A stretch of 64,000 bases of DNA from Schaalia georgiae DSM 6843 (GTDB lineage: Bacteria > Actinomycetota > Actinomycetes > Actinomycetales > Actinomycetaceae): contig NZ_AUBM01000007.1 in NCBI RefSeq assembly GCF_000429245.1, forward strand, positions 46,163 through 110,162, given 5' to 3'. This document shows, in pieces, positions 45,572 through 54,452 of the stretch (within the stretch, counting starts at the first letter, position 1; every line of letters starts with the position of its first letter). Both the position numbers and the translations under genes were made by a program. Below the pieces are notes generated by a model that was given only the letters and a program-made list of their open reading frames with translations, ran no database searches and had not been told where the DNA came from.

Positions 45572-46045
45572 CTACCCCGCTTCCTTCTCGTCGTCTATTC
45601 CCAGGACCTCGCGCAGGGCTTTGAAGCGCTCCACGGTCGTGGTGGTCATCATGCCCAGGTAGTCGTGCAGTTGCTCGTCGTTCGCGCCCGCCTCGATGTT
45701 CACGAGCGCGCGCGTCGCCACGGTGGTCGCCTCGCCCTGGGAGGGCAGGACGAAGACCGAGGGGACCCAGCAGGACTCGTTGACCTGGGTGGCCGCGGCC
45801 GCCACGCGTTCCTGGGAACCGGGGCCGTGCCCGGTGCCGTACGTTTCGCGTCCCCTGACGCTGAGTAGGCGCGGAGAGGGGATCTCGATGAGGAACTGGG
45901 TCCGCCCGGCCCCCGTGTGGATCTCGTCGTAGTCCTCGCCCCTCCTGCGCTCGTACTCCCAGCCGATCCGCTCCAGCCAGGCGGCCACGCGGTCCATCGT
46001 GACGGGGGGCGTGGCCGCGTTGTCCGGGTCCGTCCACCACGCCAT
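45572..46045 (-). CDS. YbjN-domain protein (second gene of the HSP90 operon)
   Basis: 157 residues, alpha/beta fold of the YbjN/type III secretion-chaperone-like superfamily: VAAWLERIGWEYERR, a strand pair (QFLIEIPSPR), a central SVFVLPS strand, then LVNIEAGANDEQLHDYLGMMTT as the dimer-helix region. YbjN proteins lack enzyme motifs and are thought to act as chaperones or regulators. Its ATG overlaps the previous stop (TGATG) and its TAG lies two bases before the HSP90 GTG. Paired with a second YbjN protein, it may form a heterodimer that presents clients to the HSP90-like ATPase; this is inference. Confidence 0.72.
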   Translation of the reverse strand: MAWWTDPDNAATPPVTMDRVAAWLERIGWEYERRRGEDYDEIHTGAGRTQFLIEIPSPRLLSVRGRETYGTGHGPGSQERVAAAATQVNESCWVPSVFVLPSQGEATTVATRALVNIEAGANDEQLHDYLGMMTTTTVERFKALREVLGIDDEKEAG

Positions 46046-46488
46046 CAGCGGGCCCCCTGCCGTTGGGCCAAGTCGGGGAGCGCTTCCGCCGCCTCCTGCA
46101 GTGCTCCCCCGATCACGGATACCGCCATGTTGAGGTAGCCCGCGAGCTGCTCATTGCTCATGCCCTTCCCAATGAACGCAGTCGTCTGGGCGAACAGGTG
46201 CCGCGGTGGCGCCGTCCGCGAGGAGATCCCGAGTTTGGCGACCACACCGTCGAGCGTGTCCTGGCGGATGTGCGCGTCGACGCGTTCGAGGTCGGTGTCC
46301 GCCAGCTCGGGGTGCCAGTACCCGCGCACGGGCAGCAGGTCGCTGAGTTCAGCGCCCAAGAAGATGTAAATGGTGAACTCCTCGAAGCGGAGGACGATAT
46401 TGCGGTCGTCATCGATGGTGTAGCCCAGGTCCTGGCTCCACAGCCAGTCCGCTATGCGCGCCGTCGTCACCTGTGGCTGTGCGCTCAT
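46045..46488 (-). CDS. YbjN-domain protein (first gene of the HSP90 operon)
   Basis: 147 residues of the same fold as the downstream gene: TARIADWLWSQDLGYTIDDD, NIVLRFEEFTIYIFLGAE, LFAQTTAFIGKGMSNEQLAGYLNMAV. Sequence identity between the two is low, but helix-strand order and the C-terminal 'NEQL--YL-M' motif match (NDEQLHDYLGMM in the partner), so they look like ancient paralogues. A strong promoter lies about 30 bases upstream. Confidence 0.72.
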   Translation of the reverse strand: MSAQPQVTTARIADWLWSQDLGYTIDDDRNIVLRFEEFTIYIFLGAELSDLLPVRGYWHPELADTDLERVDAHIRQDTLDGVVAKLGISSRTAPPRHLFAQTTAFIGKGMSNEQLAGYLNMAVSVIGGALQEAAEALPDLAQRQGAR

Positions 46489-46518
46489 GCGTGCGGACCC
46501 CCTTCGTGTTCCGTACCC

Positions 46519-46547
46519 ACTCTAGACCCGGTATCCCACCGGGACAA
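46519..46547 (-). promoter_or_regulatory. Promoter of the YbjN-HSP90-TPR operon
   Basis: On the minus strand TTGTCC (46542-46547) and TAGAGT (46519-46524) are exactly 17 bases apart, upstream of the first YbjN gene. Confidence 0.6.
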
Positions 46548-46613
46548 GGGAGTTACCGCGCAAGCGGTCGGAGTCCGGTGGCGGCCCCGGGATCTGCTGG
46601 CCCGGGAACGGCA

Positions 46614-46644
46614 AAACCCCTGGAACCTAATGGTCCCAGGGGTT
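46614..46644 (-). terminator. Terminator after tRNA-His
   Basis: AAACCCCTGG pairs with CCAGGGGTTT around a short internal stem and loop TAAT; the minus strand continues with TTTT. Confidence 0.75.
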
Positions 46645-46647
46645 TGC

Positions 46648-46724
46648 TGGGGTGGCTGACGGGACTCGAACCCGCGACGTCCTGGACCACAACCAGGTGC
46701 TCTACCAACTGAACTACAGCCACC
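46648..46724 (-). tRNA. tRNA-His (GUG)
   Basis: Minus-strand cloverleaf with anticodon loop TTGTGGT on a CCTGG/CCAGG stem. The extra G at -1 paired with C73, unique to tRNA-His, is present, and CCA is encoded. Confidence 0.95.
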
Positions 46725-46847
46725 ATTCGGCCCGGAGAAGGGCAACGGGAAGAGACTAGCACCCCGCCCCAGCAGGAGGGAAATCAAGCGGCCCGCACCG
46801 GCGGTGGCGTGCGCCATAATGCGCCGCAACGGGGCGCTCCGCTCCCC

Positions 46848-47765
46848 TCACCAGTGGGCGCGGGCGGAGATCGCGTCAGCGAAGTTGCCCAGAGCACGCG
46901 GGGTCGTCCCCAGGTAGAGGTCGGCATCCACCAAGGAGACCTCCATGACCATGAAGGACCCGTGCCCGTCGGGGACCAGATCCACCCTGTTGAAGAGCAG
47001 CAAGTCGTCGTGCCCGTTGCGCTCGCGGACGTAGTCGTGCAGGACCCGGCGGATCTCCTCGCCCCACTTCCACGCGACTGAGTCGGCCGGCTCGGCGGTG
47101 ACCACCGCCTCGTGGACTGTGGGGTCGGTGACGGAAGCGGGGTGCAGGGCCGCCCGCTTCTCGACCGCGTGGGAGACCAGTCCGTTGAAGAACACCAGCG
47201 AGATCTCGCCGTGGACTTCGATCTCCTCCATGTAGCGCTGCACCATGACCGAGCGCCCCTCCCGCAGCAGGGACTGCACCTGGCGCATCGCTGCCTGCCG
47301 CTGGGAGATCGACAGGGTCGTGTAGCGCCCGATGTCGCGCACGCCCGAGGAGACTGCGGGTTTGATGACGAACTCGCCGAAAGCGGGGAAGCGCGTGTGG
47401 ATCTGGTGCTTGGACAGACTGTGCTCCGGCTCCAGCCAGGAGGTGGGGATCGTGGGCATGCCGCGCGCCGCCAAGTCGCGCAGGTAGTGCTTGTCGGTGT
47501 TCCAGTCGAGCACGTCCGCCGGGTTCAGCACGCGGCGCAGGCCCCTGGCCCATTCGAGGAACGCGGAACGGTCCGCCGCGTAGTCGGACACCGAGCGCAC
47601 GACGACCATCCCGGCGTCATCCCAGTCCACGTCGGGATCGTTCCACACCGCGATCCGGGGGGCGCAGCCCCGTTGGGCGAGCTCATCGGGCAACCCCTCT
47701 TCCCCGTGGAAGAGGTTCGGCATCGACGCGCAGGTCACCAGCGTCACTTTCGGCTTGGAGGTCAT
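46848..47765 (-). CDS. ATP-grasp domain protein
   Basis: 305 residues. The ATP-grasp pattern is clear: PTIPTSWL, then FGEFVIKPAVSSGVRDIGRY (nucleotide-binding Lys and Gly loop, about 130-150), VMVQRYMEEIEVHGEISLVFFNG (about 190-215, metal and substrate strands) and the late NRVDLVPDGHGSFMVMEVSLVDAD (Asp/Glu metal ligands). Such enzymes join a carboxylate to an amine or thiol through an acyl-phosphate; this one resembles unassigned RimK/glutathione-synthetase-like actinobacterial proteins. Substrate unknown. It is on the same strand as the ddl cluster, 180 bases downstream of ddl. Confidence 0.75.
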   Translation of the reverse strand: MTSKPKVTLVTCASMPNLFHGEEGLPDELAQRGCAPRIAVWNDPDVDWDDAGMVVVRSVSDYAADRSAFLEWARGLRRVLNPADVLDWNTDKHYLRDLAARGMPTIPTSWLEPEHSLSKHQIHTRFPAFGEFVIKPAVSSGVRDIGRYTTLSISQRQAAMRQVQSLLREGRSVMVQRYMEEIEVHGEISLVFFNGLVSHAVEKRAALHPASVTDPTVHEAVVTAEPADSVAWKWGEEIRRVLHDYVRERNGHDDLLLFNRVDLVPDGHGSFMVMEVSLVDADLYLGTTPRALGNFADAISARAHW

Positions 47766-47947
47766 AGGACCAGGGTAGCCGACCCCGGTCTACCCCGCGT
47801 GCGGTTTCCACCGGCGGCGGACGCCCACGGCACCGGCGTTCCCACGGGTGCGCCAACCGCCCCCCGCGCGCGGCGGCAGGGAGCAGGAAACGACCAGGGG
47901 GATGCGGGTCTCGAGGACCGCCCCGTGCGCCGGGGCGGGGAGCCCCC

Positions 47948-49084
47948 TCAGCGCAGGCTGACGGTGCGCGCGGCCGCTTCCTCCAGCAGCGCGTCGATGA
48001 GGGCGGGGTAGTCGACCCCGGCGGCGGCCCACACCTGCGGGAACATGGAGATCGGCGTGAAACCGGGCATCGTGTTCACCTCGTTGACCAGCACCGTCCC
48101 GCTGTCCTCGTCGAGGAAGAAATCGACGCGGGCCAGGCCCTCGCACTCGAGGGCGTCGAAGGCGCGCAACGCGGTCTCCCGCACCCGTTCCTCGTAGGCG
48201 GGGGCGACCTTCGCCGGGCACACCAGGCCCACGACATCGTCGACGTACTTGTGCTCGTAGTCGTAGAACTCCCCGTCGGGCACCTCGATCTCACCAAGGG
48301 GCGCCGTCGCGCTGCGCCAGTCGGCGCGGCCCCCCAGGACGCCGCACTCGACCTCGCGGCCGACGACGCCCGCCTCGACGATGACGCGCGGATCGTGGTT
48401 CTGGGCCTCCTTGACGGCCACCGCCAGCCCCTCGGGGGACTCCACCTTCGAGATCCCCACAGACGACCCGGCACGGCACGGCTTGACGAAGACCGGGAAG
48501 CCGAGGGCGGCGGCGCGCTCCAGGCACGCGCCCTGGTCCGCCTCCCACTGCAGCGGCGTGATCAGCTCCCAACGGCCCACGTCGATGCCCGCGCCCGCCA
48601 GCACGACCTTCGTCAGGTGCTTGTCCATGGAGACCGCGCTCGAGGCGACCCCGCATCCCACGTAGCGCACCTCCGCCATCTCGAGCAGCCCCTGGATGGT
48701 GCCGTCCTCGCCGTAGGGGCCGTGAAGCAGCGGGAGCACGATGTCCACGCGGCCCAAGTCGCGGGCGCCGACCACCCGGGCCCCCGGATCGGCGGGGTCG
48801 CCGTCGTAGGAGAGCTCCACCAGGCTGCCGCCCCCGGGGGTCAGCGCCACCCGCGTCGCCCCCGCCTCGACGCTCCGCCCCTTGCCGTCCTTGAACTCCA
48901 GGAGCGCGGGGTCGTCGCTGGCGCGCACCCACTGGCCGTCCTTGGTGATCCCCAGGGGGACCACGTCCCATTTGTCGCGGTCGATGGCCCTCAGGATACC
49001 CGCGGCGGTCGCGCACGAGACCTCGTGCTCGCTGGAGCGGCCGCCGAAGACGATGAGGACGCGTGGGCGTTCGAAGTCAGTCAT
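47948..49084 (-). CDS. ddl: D-alanine--D-alanine ligase
   Basis: 378 residues. Makes the D-Ala-D-Ala dipeptide of peptidoglycan precursors. RVLIVFGGRSSEHEVSCATA is the typical N-terminus; HGPYGEDGTIQGLLE, VFVKPCRAGSSVGISKV (ATP loop) and NEVNTMPGFTPISMFP (metal and substrate site) follow. The ω-loop reads GEFYDYEHKYVDD, with a Tyr at the position of D-Ala-D-Ala ligases rather than the Phe of D-lactate (VanA-type) ligases, so vancomycin-type resistance is not indicated. It ends the minus-strand cluster leuC to ddl and follows gpsA by 30 bases. Confidence 0.95.
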   Translation of the reverse strand: MTDFERPRVLIVFGGRSSEHEVSCATAAGILRAIDRDKWDVVPLGITKDGQWVRASDDPALLEFKDGKGRSVEAGATRVALTPGGGSLVELSYDGDPADPGARVVGARDLGRVDIVLPLLHGPYGEDGTIQGLLEMAEVRYVGCGVASSAVSMDKHLTKVVLAGAGIDVGRWELITPLQWEADQGACLERAAALGFPVFVKPCRAGSSVGISKVESPEGLAVAVKEAQNHDPRVIVEAGVVGREVECGVLGGRADWRSATAPLGEIEVPDGEFYDYEHKYVDDVVGLVCPAKVAPAYEERVRETALRAFDALECEGLARVDFFLDEDSGTVLVNEVNTMPGFTPISMFPQVWAAAGVDYPALIDALLEEAAARTVSLR

Positions 49085-49114
49085 GCCTCAAGGGTAGCGG
49101 CATCCGGGGACGGC

Positions 49115-50146
49115 TCAGACCAACGTGATCTTCCACCCGTCCATCTTGCGGGGGCGCGAGAGCAGCATGTGGCCCATGTCCTCGATGGTGGCGTCCCCCT
49201 CGACGACGCGGACAACGGCCTCCGTGATGGGCATGTCCACACCGGCCCCGCTGGCCAGCTGCAGGATCGGGCGCGCCGACGCCACGCCCTCGACGACGCC
49301 CGGCGAGCGCTCCAGGGCCTCCTCCAGGCTCATCCCCTCCCCCATGCGGTGCCCCAGGGAGAAGTTGCGCGACAGGCGCGACGAGCACGTGGCGATCAGG
49401 TCGCCGATGCCCGCCAGCCCCGCGAAAGTGGCCGGATCGGCCCCGAGCGCGGTCCCCAGGCGGGTCATCTCCGCCAGGCCCCGGGTCTGCAGCGTCGACC
49501 GGGTGTTGATGCCCAGGCCCATGCCCTGCGCCGCTCCGATGGCCACGGCGATCACGTTCTTCGTGGCGCCCGCGATCTCGGTGCCGATCACGTCGGTCGA
49601 CACGTAGGGGCGGAAGTACGGGGTGTGGCAGGTGGAGGCGATGCGCTTGGCGAGCTCCAGGTTCTCCGAGGCGACCACCGTCGCCGTCGGGTTCTCCTCC
49701 GCGATCTCGCGCGAGAGGTTGGGCCCGGACAGGACGGCGATGCGGTCCTCGCCGACGCCGGCGCTGTGGGCGATGACCTCGTCCACGCGCTTGAAGGACG
49801 ACAATTCGATGCCCTTGGCCAGGGAGAGCACGCCCGCGTCCGGGTCGATCGCGCAGGCGGCGGCCTCCATCGTGGGGCGCACGGCCTTGACGGGCACGGC
49901 GACGACCACCAGGTCCGCGCCGGAGACCGCGCCGCGCAGGTCGGTGGTGGCGCGCACGGAGCCGGGCAGCTCGATGCCGGGCAGGTACGCGGGGTTCTCG
50001 CCGTCGTTGATGAACTCGACCACGGCGGCGTTGCGCCCCCACACCGTGACCCCGGCACCGGCGTGGGCAACCACCCTGGCGAATGTCGTTCCCCACGCGC
50101 CCGTCCCCAGGACTGCCACGCGACCGTACCCGTTCTCCTCGCTCAT
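49115..50146 (-). CDS. gpsA: Glycerol-3-phosphate dehydrogenase, NAD(P)+
   Basis: 343 residues. Makes sn-glycerol-3-phosphate for phospholipids. Rossmann motif VAVLGTGAWGTTFA near residue 10; GPNLSREIAEENPTA near 145 and GTEIAGATKNVIAVAIGAAQGM (catalytic Lys, about 195-215) and GLAGIGDLIATCSSRLSRNF near 260 are the family blocks. The ATG inside the longer open frame is chosen because the family starts here and the upstream residues are a low-complexity Arg/Ser stretch. It sits between plsC and ddl, the common actinobacterial order. Confidence 0.95.
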   Translation of the reverse strand: MSEENGYGRVAVLGTGAWGTTFARVVAHAGAGVTVWGRNAAVVEFINDGENPAYLPGIELPGSVRATTDLRGAVSGADLVVVAVPVKAVRPTMEAAACAIDPDAGVLSLAKGIELSSFKRVDEVIAHSAGVGEDRIAVLSGPNLSREIAEENPTATVVASENLELAKRIASTCHTPYFRPYVSTDVIGTEIAGATKNVIAVAIGAAQGMGLGINTRSTLQTRGLAEMTRLGTALGADPATFAGLAGIGDLIATCSSRLSRNFSLGHRMGEGMSLEEALERSPGVVEGVASARPILQLASGAGVDMPITEAVVRVVEGDATIEDMGHMLLSRPRKMDGWKITLV

Positions 50147-50318
50147 GCCCCCAAGGGTACTCGGTCCCGTCGCGCGGGCGCAGCGACTGCGCGGGGCCGC
50201 GCTCCCCGGCGCCGGGTCCGCGGGCGCCCGGCCGACAGGGGCCCGGGCGGCATCCCGGGGCGCTGCTCCCCCTCGCGGTCCTTGGCGGGCAACGCCAAGA
50301 CCATCGGGGCGCGGGGCG

Positions 50319-51116
50319 TCACTCCCCCTTGCTGGCGCCCTTGCGCTCCTTCTTCGCCCTCTTGCGCTCCTTCTTGGCGCGCCTGCGCTGCTCGTGCTCC
50401 CACCACGGCCCCGCTTCGGTCTTCGGGTCCCAGATCTCCTCGGGCGCCTCGACGCCCCGGATCCGGGCCACGCCCTGGCGCACTGCGAGCGCAATGCGCC
50501 GCGTCGCCTCGTCCACCGCCGCGTGATCGTCCGAGCCCGCCTCGCTCATGAGGTCTGACAGGTCCACGGGCGCGCCGAAGCGGTACGATAGGGGGCGGCG
50601 GGGCTTGAGGTTGATCCTCTTGGAGTTGTAGGGCTCCATGATCCTCTGGGCGCCCCACTGCGACACGGGGATCACGGGAACGCCGGTGTCCAGGGCCAGG
50701 CGGGCGGCACCGGACTTGAAGGCCATGGGCCACTCCTCGGGGTCGCGGGTGAGTGTGCCCTCCGGGTAGATGCCCACCACCTCCCCCGCCGCCAGGGCCT
50801 CGCGCGTGGGCGCCAGGACCGCCGCCGGGTTCTGATCGCGGTCGACGGGGATGAGGCCCATGCCCTTGAAGACCCACCCGAAGAACGGGACTTTGAACAT
50901 CGAGCGCTTCGCGAGGAAGCGCACCGCCGTATCCCGTTTCATGAAGTACCAGCACAGGCACAGCGGGTCGACGTTCGACAGGTGGTTGCTCACCAGCAGG
51001 AAGGCGCCCTCAGTCGGCAGGTTCTCGGTGCCCTCGGCGTCGAAGCGCACCCACGGGGTCATGATGGGGGTGAGCACGCACTTGGCGAATCGGTAGAAAC
51101 CGGTGACTCGACTCAT
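50319..51116 (-). CDS. plsC: 1-acylglycerol-3-phosphate acyltransferase
   Basis: 265 residues. Adds the second acyl chain to lysophosphatidate at the membrane. The HX4D catalytic motif is NHLSNVDPLC near residue 44; FLAKRSMFKVPFFGWVF, YPEGTLTRD near 118 and VPVIPVSQWG near 145 are the other plsC blocks. The C-terminus ends in a highly basic Lys/Arg-rich tail. Together with the DAG kinase and gpsA on the same strand it forms a phospholipid-precursor group. Confidence 0.9.
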   Translation of the reverse strand: MSRVTGFYRFAKCVLTPIMTPWVRFDAEGTENLPTEGAFLLVSNHLSNVDPLCLCWYFMKRDTAVRFLAKRSMFKVPFFGWVFKGMGLIPVDRDQNPAAVLAPTREALAAGEVVGIYPEGTLTRDPEEWPMAFKSGAARLALDTGVPVIPVSQWGAQRIMEPYNSKRINLKPRRPLSYRFGAPVDLSDLMSEAGSDDHAAVDEATRRIALAVRQGVARIRGVEAPEEIWDPKTEAGPWWEHEQRRRAKKERKRAKKERKGASKGE

Positions 51117-51278
51117 GGGCGCAAGTGTATCCGAGGACCCCTGCCCCGGTCCCGCCCCTGTGCGCGGCCCGCATCACCCCCCATCCGAGCGGGGCGGGGC
51201 GCCAGGGGGCCGGGAGCAGCGCGCTGGGGGGCTGGACGCCCGACGGGACCGGGAGGCGGGCGCGCCGCGCGGAACCGG

Positions 51279-52196
51279 TCAGACCAGCACGCGCACGACC
51301 TCGGACGCCACCTCGACCGTGAAGGGAACCGTGGCCACCACGTCGCCGTCGGCCATGGCGGTCATCCCCTGCGGCTCCAAGAACTCGACGAGGCGGGCGC
51401 TGCTGACGCGGATGCGCGGGTCGTGGGCGCCCCGGCCCGCGACGACGCGGGCAAGGACCGGAAGCGCAGAACGGGTGGGGATCGGACCGACGTGGCAGAC
51501 CTCCAGGACGCCGTCGCACATGTCCGCCCCAGGGACCAGGGCGATCCCGCCGCCGAAGCGGCCCGAGTTCGACACCGAGGCGATCCACCCGGACAGGTCG
51601 CGCTCCTCGCCGTCCACGCGCGCACGGATCGGCGCGGGCCTGTGGGTCGCAAGAGCAGCGAAGGCCCCGTAAGCGTAGGCGAGGGGACCGTTGGAGAGAA
51701 CGGACCGGTTCGCCAGCAGGTTCGCCCGCGCGTCCAGGCCGAGCGAGACGATCCCCAGTGCCAGGCGGCGGCCCGCCCCATCGCCGCGCACCCACATTCC
51801 ATCGATGGCGCGCACGGACCCGTCGATCGCCCCGCGGTCCGAGCCCAGCGGTGCCAGGCCCGAAGCGCGCTGGAGGGGATCCGCCCCCACGCCGAGCGCG
51901 CGGCACAGGTCGTTCCCCCGCCCGCCGGGCATCGGAGCAAGGACTGCGCCGCGGTCGTGGCAACCTTGTGCCACCGCAGCCAGGAACCCGTCCCCGCCCA
52001 GGGCGCCGACGGCATCCGCCCCGGGATCCACCATCGAAGCGGGGTCATCGCCCGCAGTGGTCACGACCACCTCGACGTCCCAGCCCCCACCCCGTAGCGC
52101 TGCGACGACCGCCGGACCCACGCGCAGCGCCCGTCCGCCGGCCGACATCGACGACACGAGCAGCCGCATCGCCGGACGGCCCGGTCCCACTGCCAC
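51279..52196 (-). CDS. Diacylglycerol-kinase family lipid kinase
   Basis: 305 residues. DAGK catalytic domain with GALGGDGFLAAVAQG (GGDG, about residue 70) and APMPGGRGNDLCRALG (GxxND, about 92), then the beta-sandwich C-terminal part (GWIASVSNSGRFGGGIAL). These kinases phosphorylate diacylglycerol or related lipids such as those of the YegS/DgkB group. The start is uncertain: a GTG three bases after murA ends, or ATG 27 bases later (MRLLVSSMS). It follows murA directly, so the two are probably cotranscribed. Confidence 0.82.
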   Translation of the reverse strand: MAVGPGRPAMRLLVSSMSAGGRALRVGPAVVAALRGGGWDVEVVVTTAGDDPASMVDPGADAVGALGGDGFLAAVAQGCHDRGAVLAPMPGGRGNDLCRALGVGADPLQRASGLAPLGSDRGAIDGSVRAIDGMWVRGDGAGRRLALGIVSLGLDARANLLANRSVLSNGPLAYAYGAFAALATHRPAPIRARVDGEERDLSGWIASVSNSGRFGGGIALVPGADMCDGVLEVCHVGPIPTRSALPVLARVVAGRGAHDPRIRVSSARLVEFLEPQGMTAMADGDVVATVPFTVEVASEVVRVLV

Positions 52197-52199
52197 GGG

Positions 52200-53522
52200 T
52201 CAGTCCACGTAGCTGACGCGGGCGTCGAGTTGGTGGAGCTTGCGTGTGAAATGCTCGTACCCGCGCGAGATCACGTCGATCCCGGACACCGTGGAGGTCC
52301 CCCGGGCCGCGAGTGCGGCAATGAGGTGGGAGAAGCCGCCGCGCAGGTCGGGCACCTCGATGTCCGCGGCGTGCAGGGGCGTGGGCCCGGAGATGACTGC
52401 GGAGTGGAAGAAGTTGCGCTGCCCGAAGCGGCACGGCGTCCCACCCAGGCACTCGCGGTACACCTGGATGGTCGCGCCCATCTGGCGCAGGGCCGAGGCG
52501 AAGCCGAAGCGGTTCTCGTACACGGTCTCGTGCACGATGGACAGCCCGTCGGCCTGCGTGAGGGCGACGACCAGGGGCTGCTGCCAGTCCGTCATGAAGC
52601 CCGGGTGGACGGCGGTCTCCAGGGCGATGGAGTGGAGGCGCTCGCCGGGGTGGTAGAAGCGGATTCCGTGGGCGTCGATGTCGAAGGCGCCCCCCACCTT
52701 GCGGAAGGTGTTGAGGAAAGTCGTCATGTCGGGCTGGAGGGCGCCGCGCACGTAGATGTCCCCGTGTGTGGCCAGGGCGGCGGCGGCCCACGAGGCGGCC
52801 TCGATGCGGTCGGGCAGGGCCGTGTGGCGGTAGCCTCGCAGCTTCTCGACGCCCTCGATGCGGATCGTGCGGTCCGTGTCGACGGAGATGATCGCGCCCA
52901 TCTTCTGCAGGACGTTGATGAGGTCCATGATCTCGGGCTCGATGGCTGCGCCCCGCAGGGTGGTGATGCCCTCGTTGCGCACAGCGGTGAGCAGGGTCTG
53001 CTCCGTGGCGCCCACGGACGGGAAGGGCAGCTCGATGATGGCGCCGTGCATGCCCGAGGCGGGCCGCCTGATGCGCACGCCGTCGGGGCGCTTGTCCACG
53101 ACGGCCCCGAACTTGCGCAGCGTGTCGAGGTGGAAGTCGATGGGGCGCCCGCCGATGGCGCAGCCGCCGAGCTCGGGGATGAACGCCTCGCCGAGCTGGT
53201 GGAGCAGGGGGCCGCAGAAAAGGATCGGGATGCGGGAGGCGCCGGCCAGCGTGTCAATGTCGGAGCGCGAGGCGATCTTGACGTTCGTGGGGTCCAGCAT
53301 CATTGTGCCGCGGTCCTGGTCGAAGTCGGCGGTCACTCCGTGCAGGCCCAGCAGGTCGGAGACGACGTCGACGTCACGGATCAGGGGGACGTTGTAGAGC
53401 TCGGACGGAGTGTCGGCCAACAGGGAGGCCACCATCGCCTTGGGCACGAAGTTCTTCGCGCCGCGCACTGTGATCTCCCCGCGCAGTGGGTGGCCGCCCT
53501 CGACTCGCAGCACCGATGACAT
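52200..53522 (-). CDS. murA: UDP-N-acetylglucosamine 1-carboxyvinyltransferase
   Basis: 440 residues. First committed step of peptidoglycan synthesis: transfers enolpyruvate from PEP to UDP-GlcNAc. The active-site loop has Cys121 in LGGCAIGGRPID, so fosfomycin sensitivity is expected in principle. The substrate region reads RGAKNFVPKAM (residues 20-30), the actinobacterial variant of the usual GAKNA motif. Late blocks include FMTDWQQPLVVALTQADG and DLRGGFSHLIAALAA. It lies between leuD (272-base gap) and the lipid kinase. Confidence 0.95.
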   Translation of the reverse strand: MSSVLRVEGGHPLRGEITVRGAKNFVPKAMVASLLADTPSELYNVPLIRDVDVVSDLLGLHGVTADFDQDRGTMMLDPTNVKIASRSDIDTLAGASRIPILFCGPLLHQLGEAFIPELGGCAIGGRPIDFHLDTLRKFGAVVDKRPDGVRIRRPASGMHGAIIELPFPSVGATEQTLLTAVRNEGITTLRGAAIEPEIMDLINVLQKMGAIISVDTDRTIRIEGVEKLRGYRHTALPDRIEAASWAAAALATHGDIYVRGALQPDMTTFLNTFRKVGGAFDIDAHGIRFYHPGERLHSIALETAVHPGFMTDWQQPLVVALTQADGLSIVHETVYENRFGFASALRQMGATIQVYRECLGGTPCRFGQRNFFHSAVISGPTPLHAADIEVPDLRGGFSHLIAALAARGTSTVSGIDVISRGYEHFTRKLHQLDARVSYVD

Positions 53523-53725
53523 AGTGGTCGCTCCTGGGTTGGTTGAAGTGCCTGGCCACTACTCTAGGCCACCGGGCTTCGCCCGGGGATCCCGTGGCCG
53601 GTCGTCTCGAACACACGGGCGGCATTCGTTGGGCGCTCCGACTGCCGACGCCCGGCGCCTCGCGGAGCACTGCTGGGTCAGCGGCCCGGCCAATGGCCCG
53701 GTCCGTCGGGTGCGCTGCCAGGCGG

Positions 53726-53758
53726 GCGCGGCCGCCGCGCGCGTTCAGGCGCGGCCGC
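53726..53758 (-). terminator. Candidate hairpin after leuD
   Basis: GCGCGGCCGC repeated as an inverted pair with a 13-base loop, 37 bases past the leuD stop codon. Alternative pairings exist because each arm is itself palindromic (GCGGCCGC). Confidence 0.45.
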
Positions 53759-53794
53759 ACTGCCCACAAGGAGGCGCAGCGGCCCGGCCATGGG

Positions 53795-54433
53795 TCAGCC
53801 GATTCCACGCGCCGAGGCGACTTCCTCCTTGGGCAGGGTCCTGGCGGGCAGCGTGGCCGGTTTGAAGCCGGGGCACCCCGCCTCGTAAGCGGCGATCTCG
53901 TCCTCGTGGCGCAGCGTCAAGGCGATGTCGTCGAGGCCCTCCATGAGGGTCCAACGCACGTAGTCGTCGATCTGGAAGGTGCCCGAGATCGCACCGGCGC
54001 GGAAGGTCTTATCCTCCAGGGACACGGTGATCTCGGTGCCGGGCTCTACCTCGAGGAGCTTCCACAGGGACTCGCAGTCCTCCTGGGAGACGACGCCCGC
54101 CACCAGGCCCTGCTTACCGGAGTTCCCGCGGAAGATGTCGGCGAACTTGGGCGCCAGGACGACGCGGAACCCGTAGTCCTTCAGCGCCCACACCGCATGC
54201 TCGCGCGAAGAGCCGGTGCCGAAGTCGGGGCCTGCGACCAGCACGGAGCCGTTGCGGTAGGGGCCCTGGTTGAGGACGAAGCCCGGGTCGGAGCGCCAAG
54301 CCGCGAAGAGCGCGTCCTCGAAGCCGGTGCGCGTCACCCTCTTGAGGTAGACAGCCGGGATGATCTGGTCGGTGTCCACGTTGGACCGGCGCAGCGGCAC
54401 GCCAACGCCCGTGTAGGTGGTGAACTTCTCCAT
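53795..54433 (-). CDS. leuD: 3-isopropylmalate dehydratase small subunit
   Basis: 212 residues. Swivel-domain subunit of isopropylmalate isomerase in leucine synthesis. The family landmarks are [15 protein letters not shown] near the N-terminus, [17 protein letters not shown] near residue 68 (substrate loop), and [10 protein letters not shown] near the C-terminus. Its ATG follows leuC by 19 bases with an AGGAG site, so the pair forms one message. Confidence 0.96.
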   Translation of the reverse strand: MEKFTTYTGVGVPLRRSNVDTDQIIPAVYLKRVTRTGFEDALFAAWRSDPGFVLNQGPYRNGSVLVAGPDFGTGSSREHAVWALKDYGFRVVLAPKFADIFRGNSGKQGLVAGVVSQEDCESLWKLLEVEPGTEITVSLEDKTFRAGAISGTFQIDDYVRWTLMEGLDDIALTLRHEDEIAAYEAGCPGFKPATLPARTLPKEEVASARGIG

Positions 54434-54452
54434 AGCGTTGCTCCTGGGCCGG

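Noticed and set aside
47948-49084. VanA-type D-Ala-D-Lac ligase
   Set aside because: The ω-loop carries Tyr (FYDYEHKY) as in D-Ala-D-Ala ligases, and no vanH/vanX-like genes are nearby.
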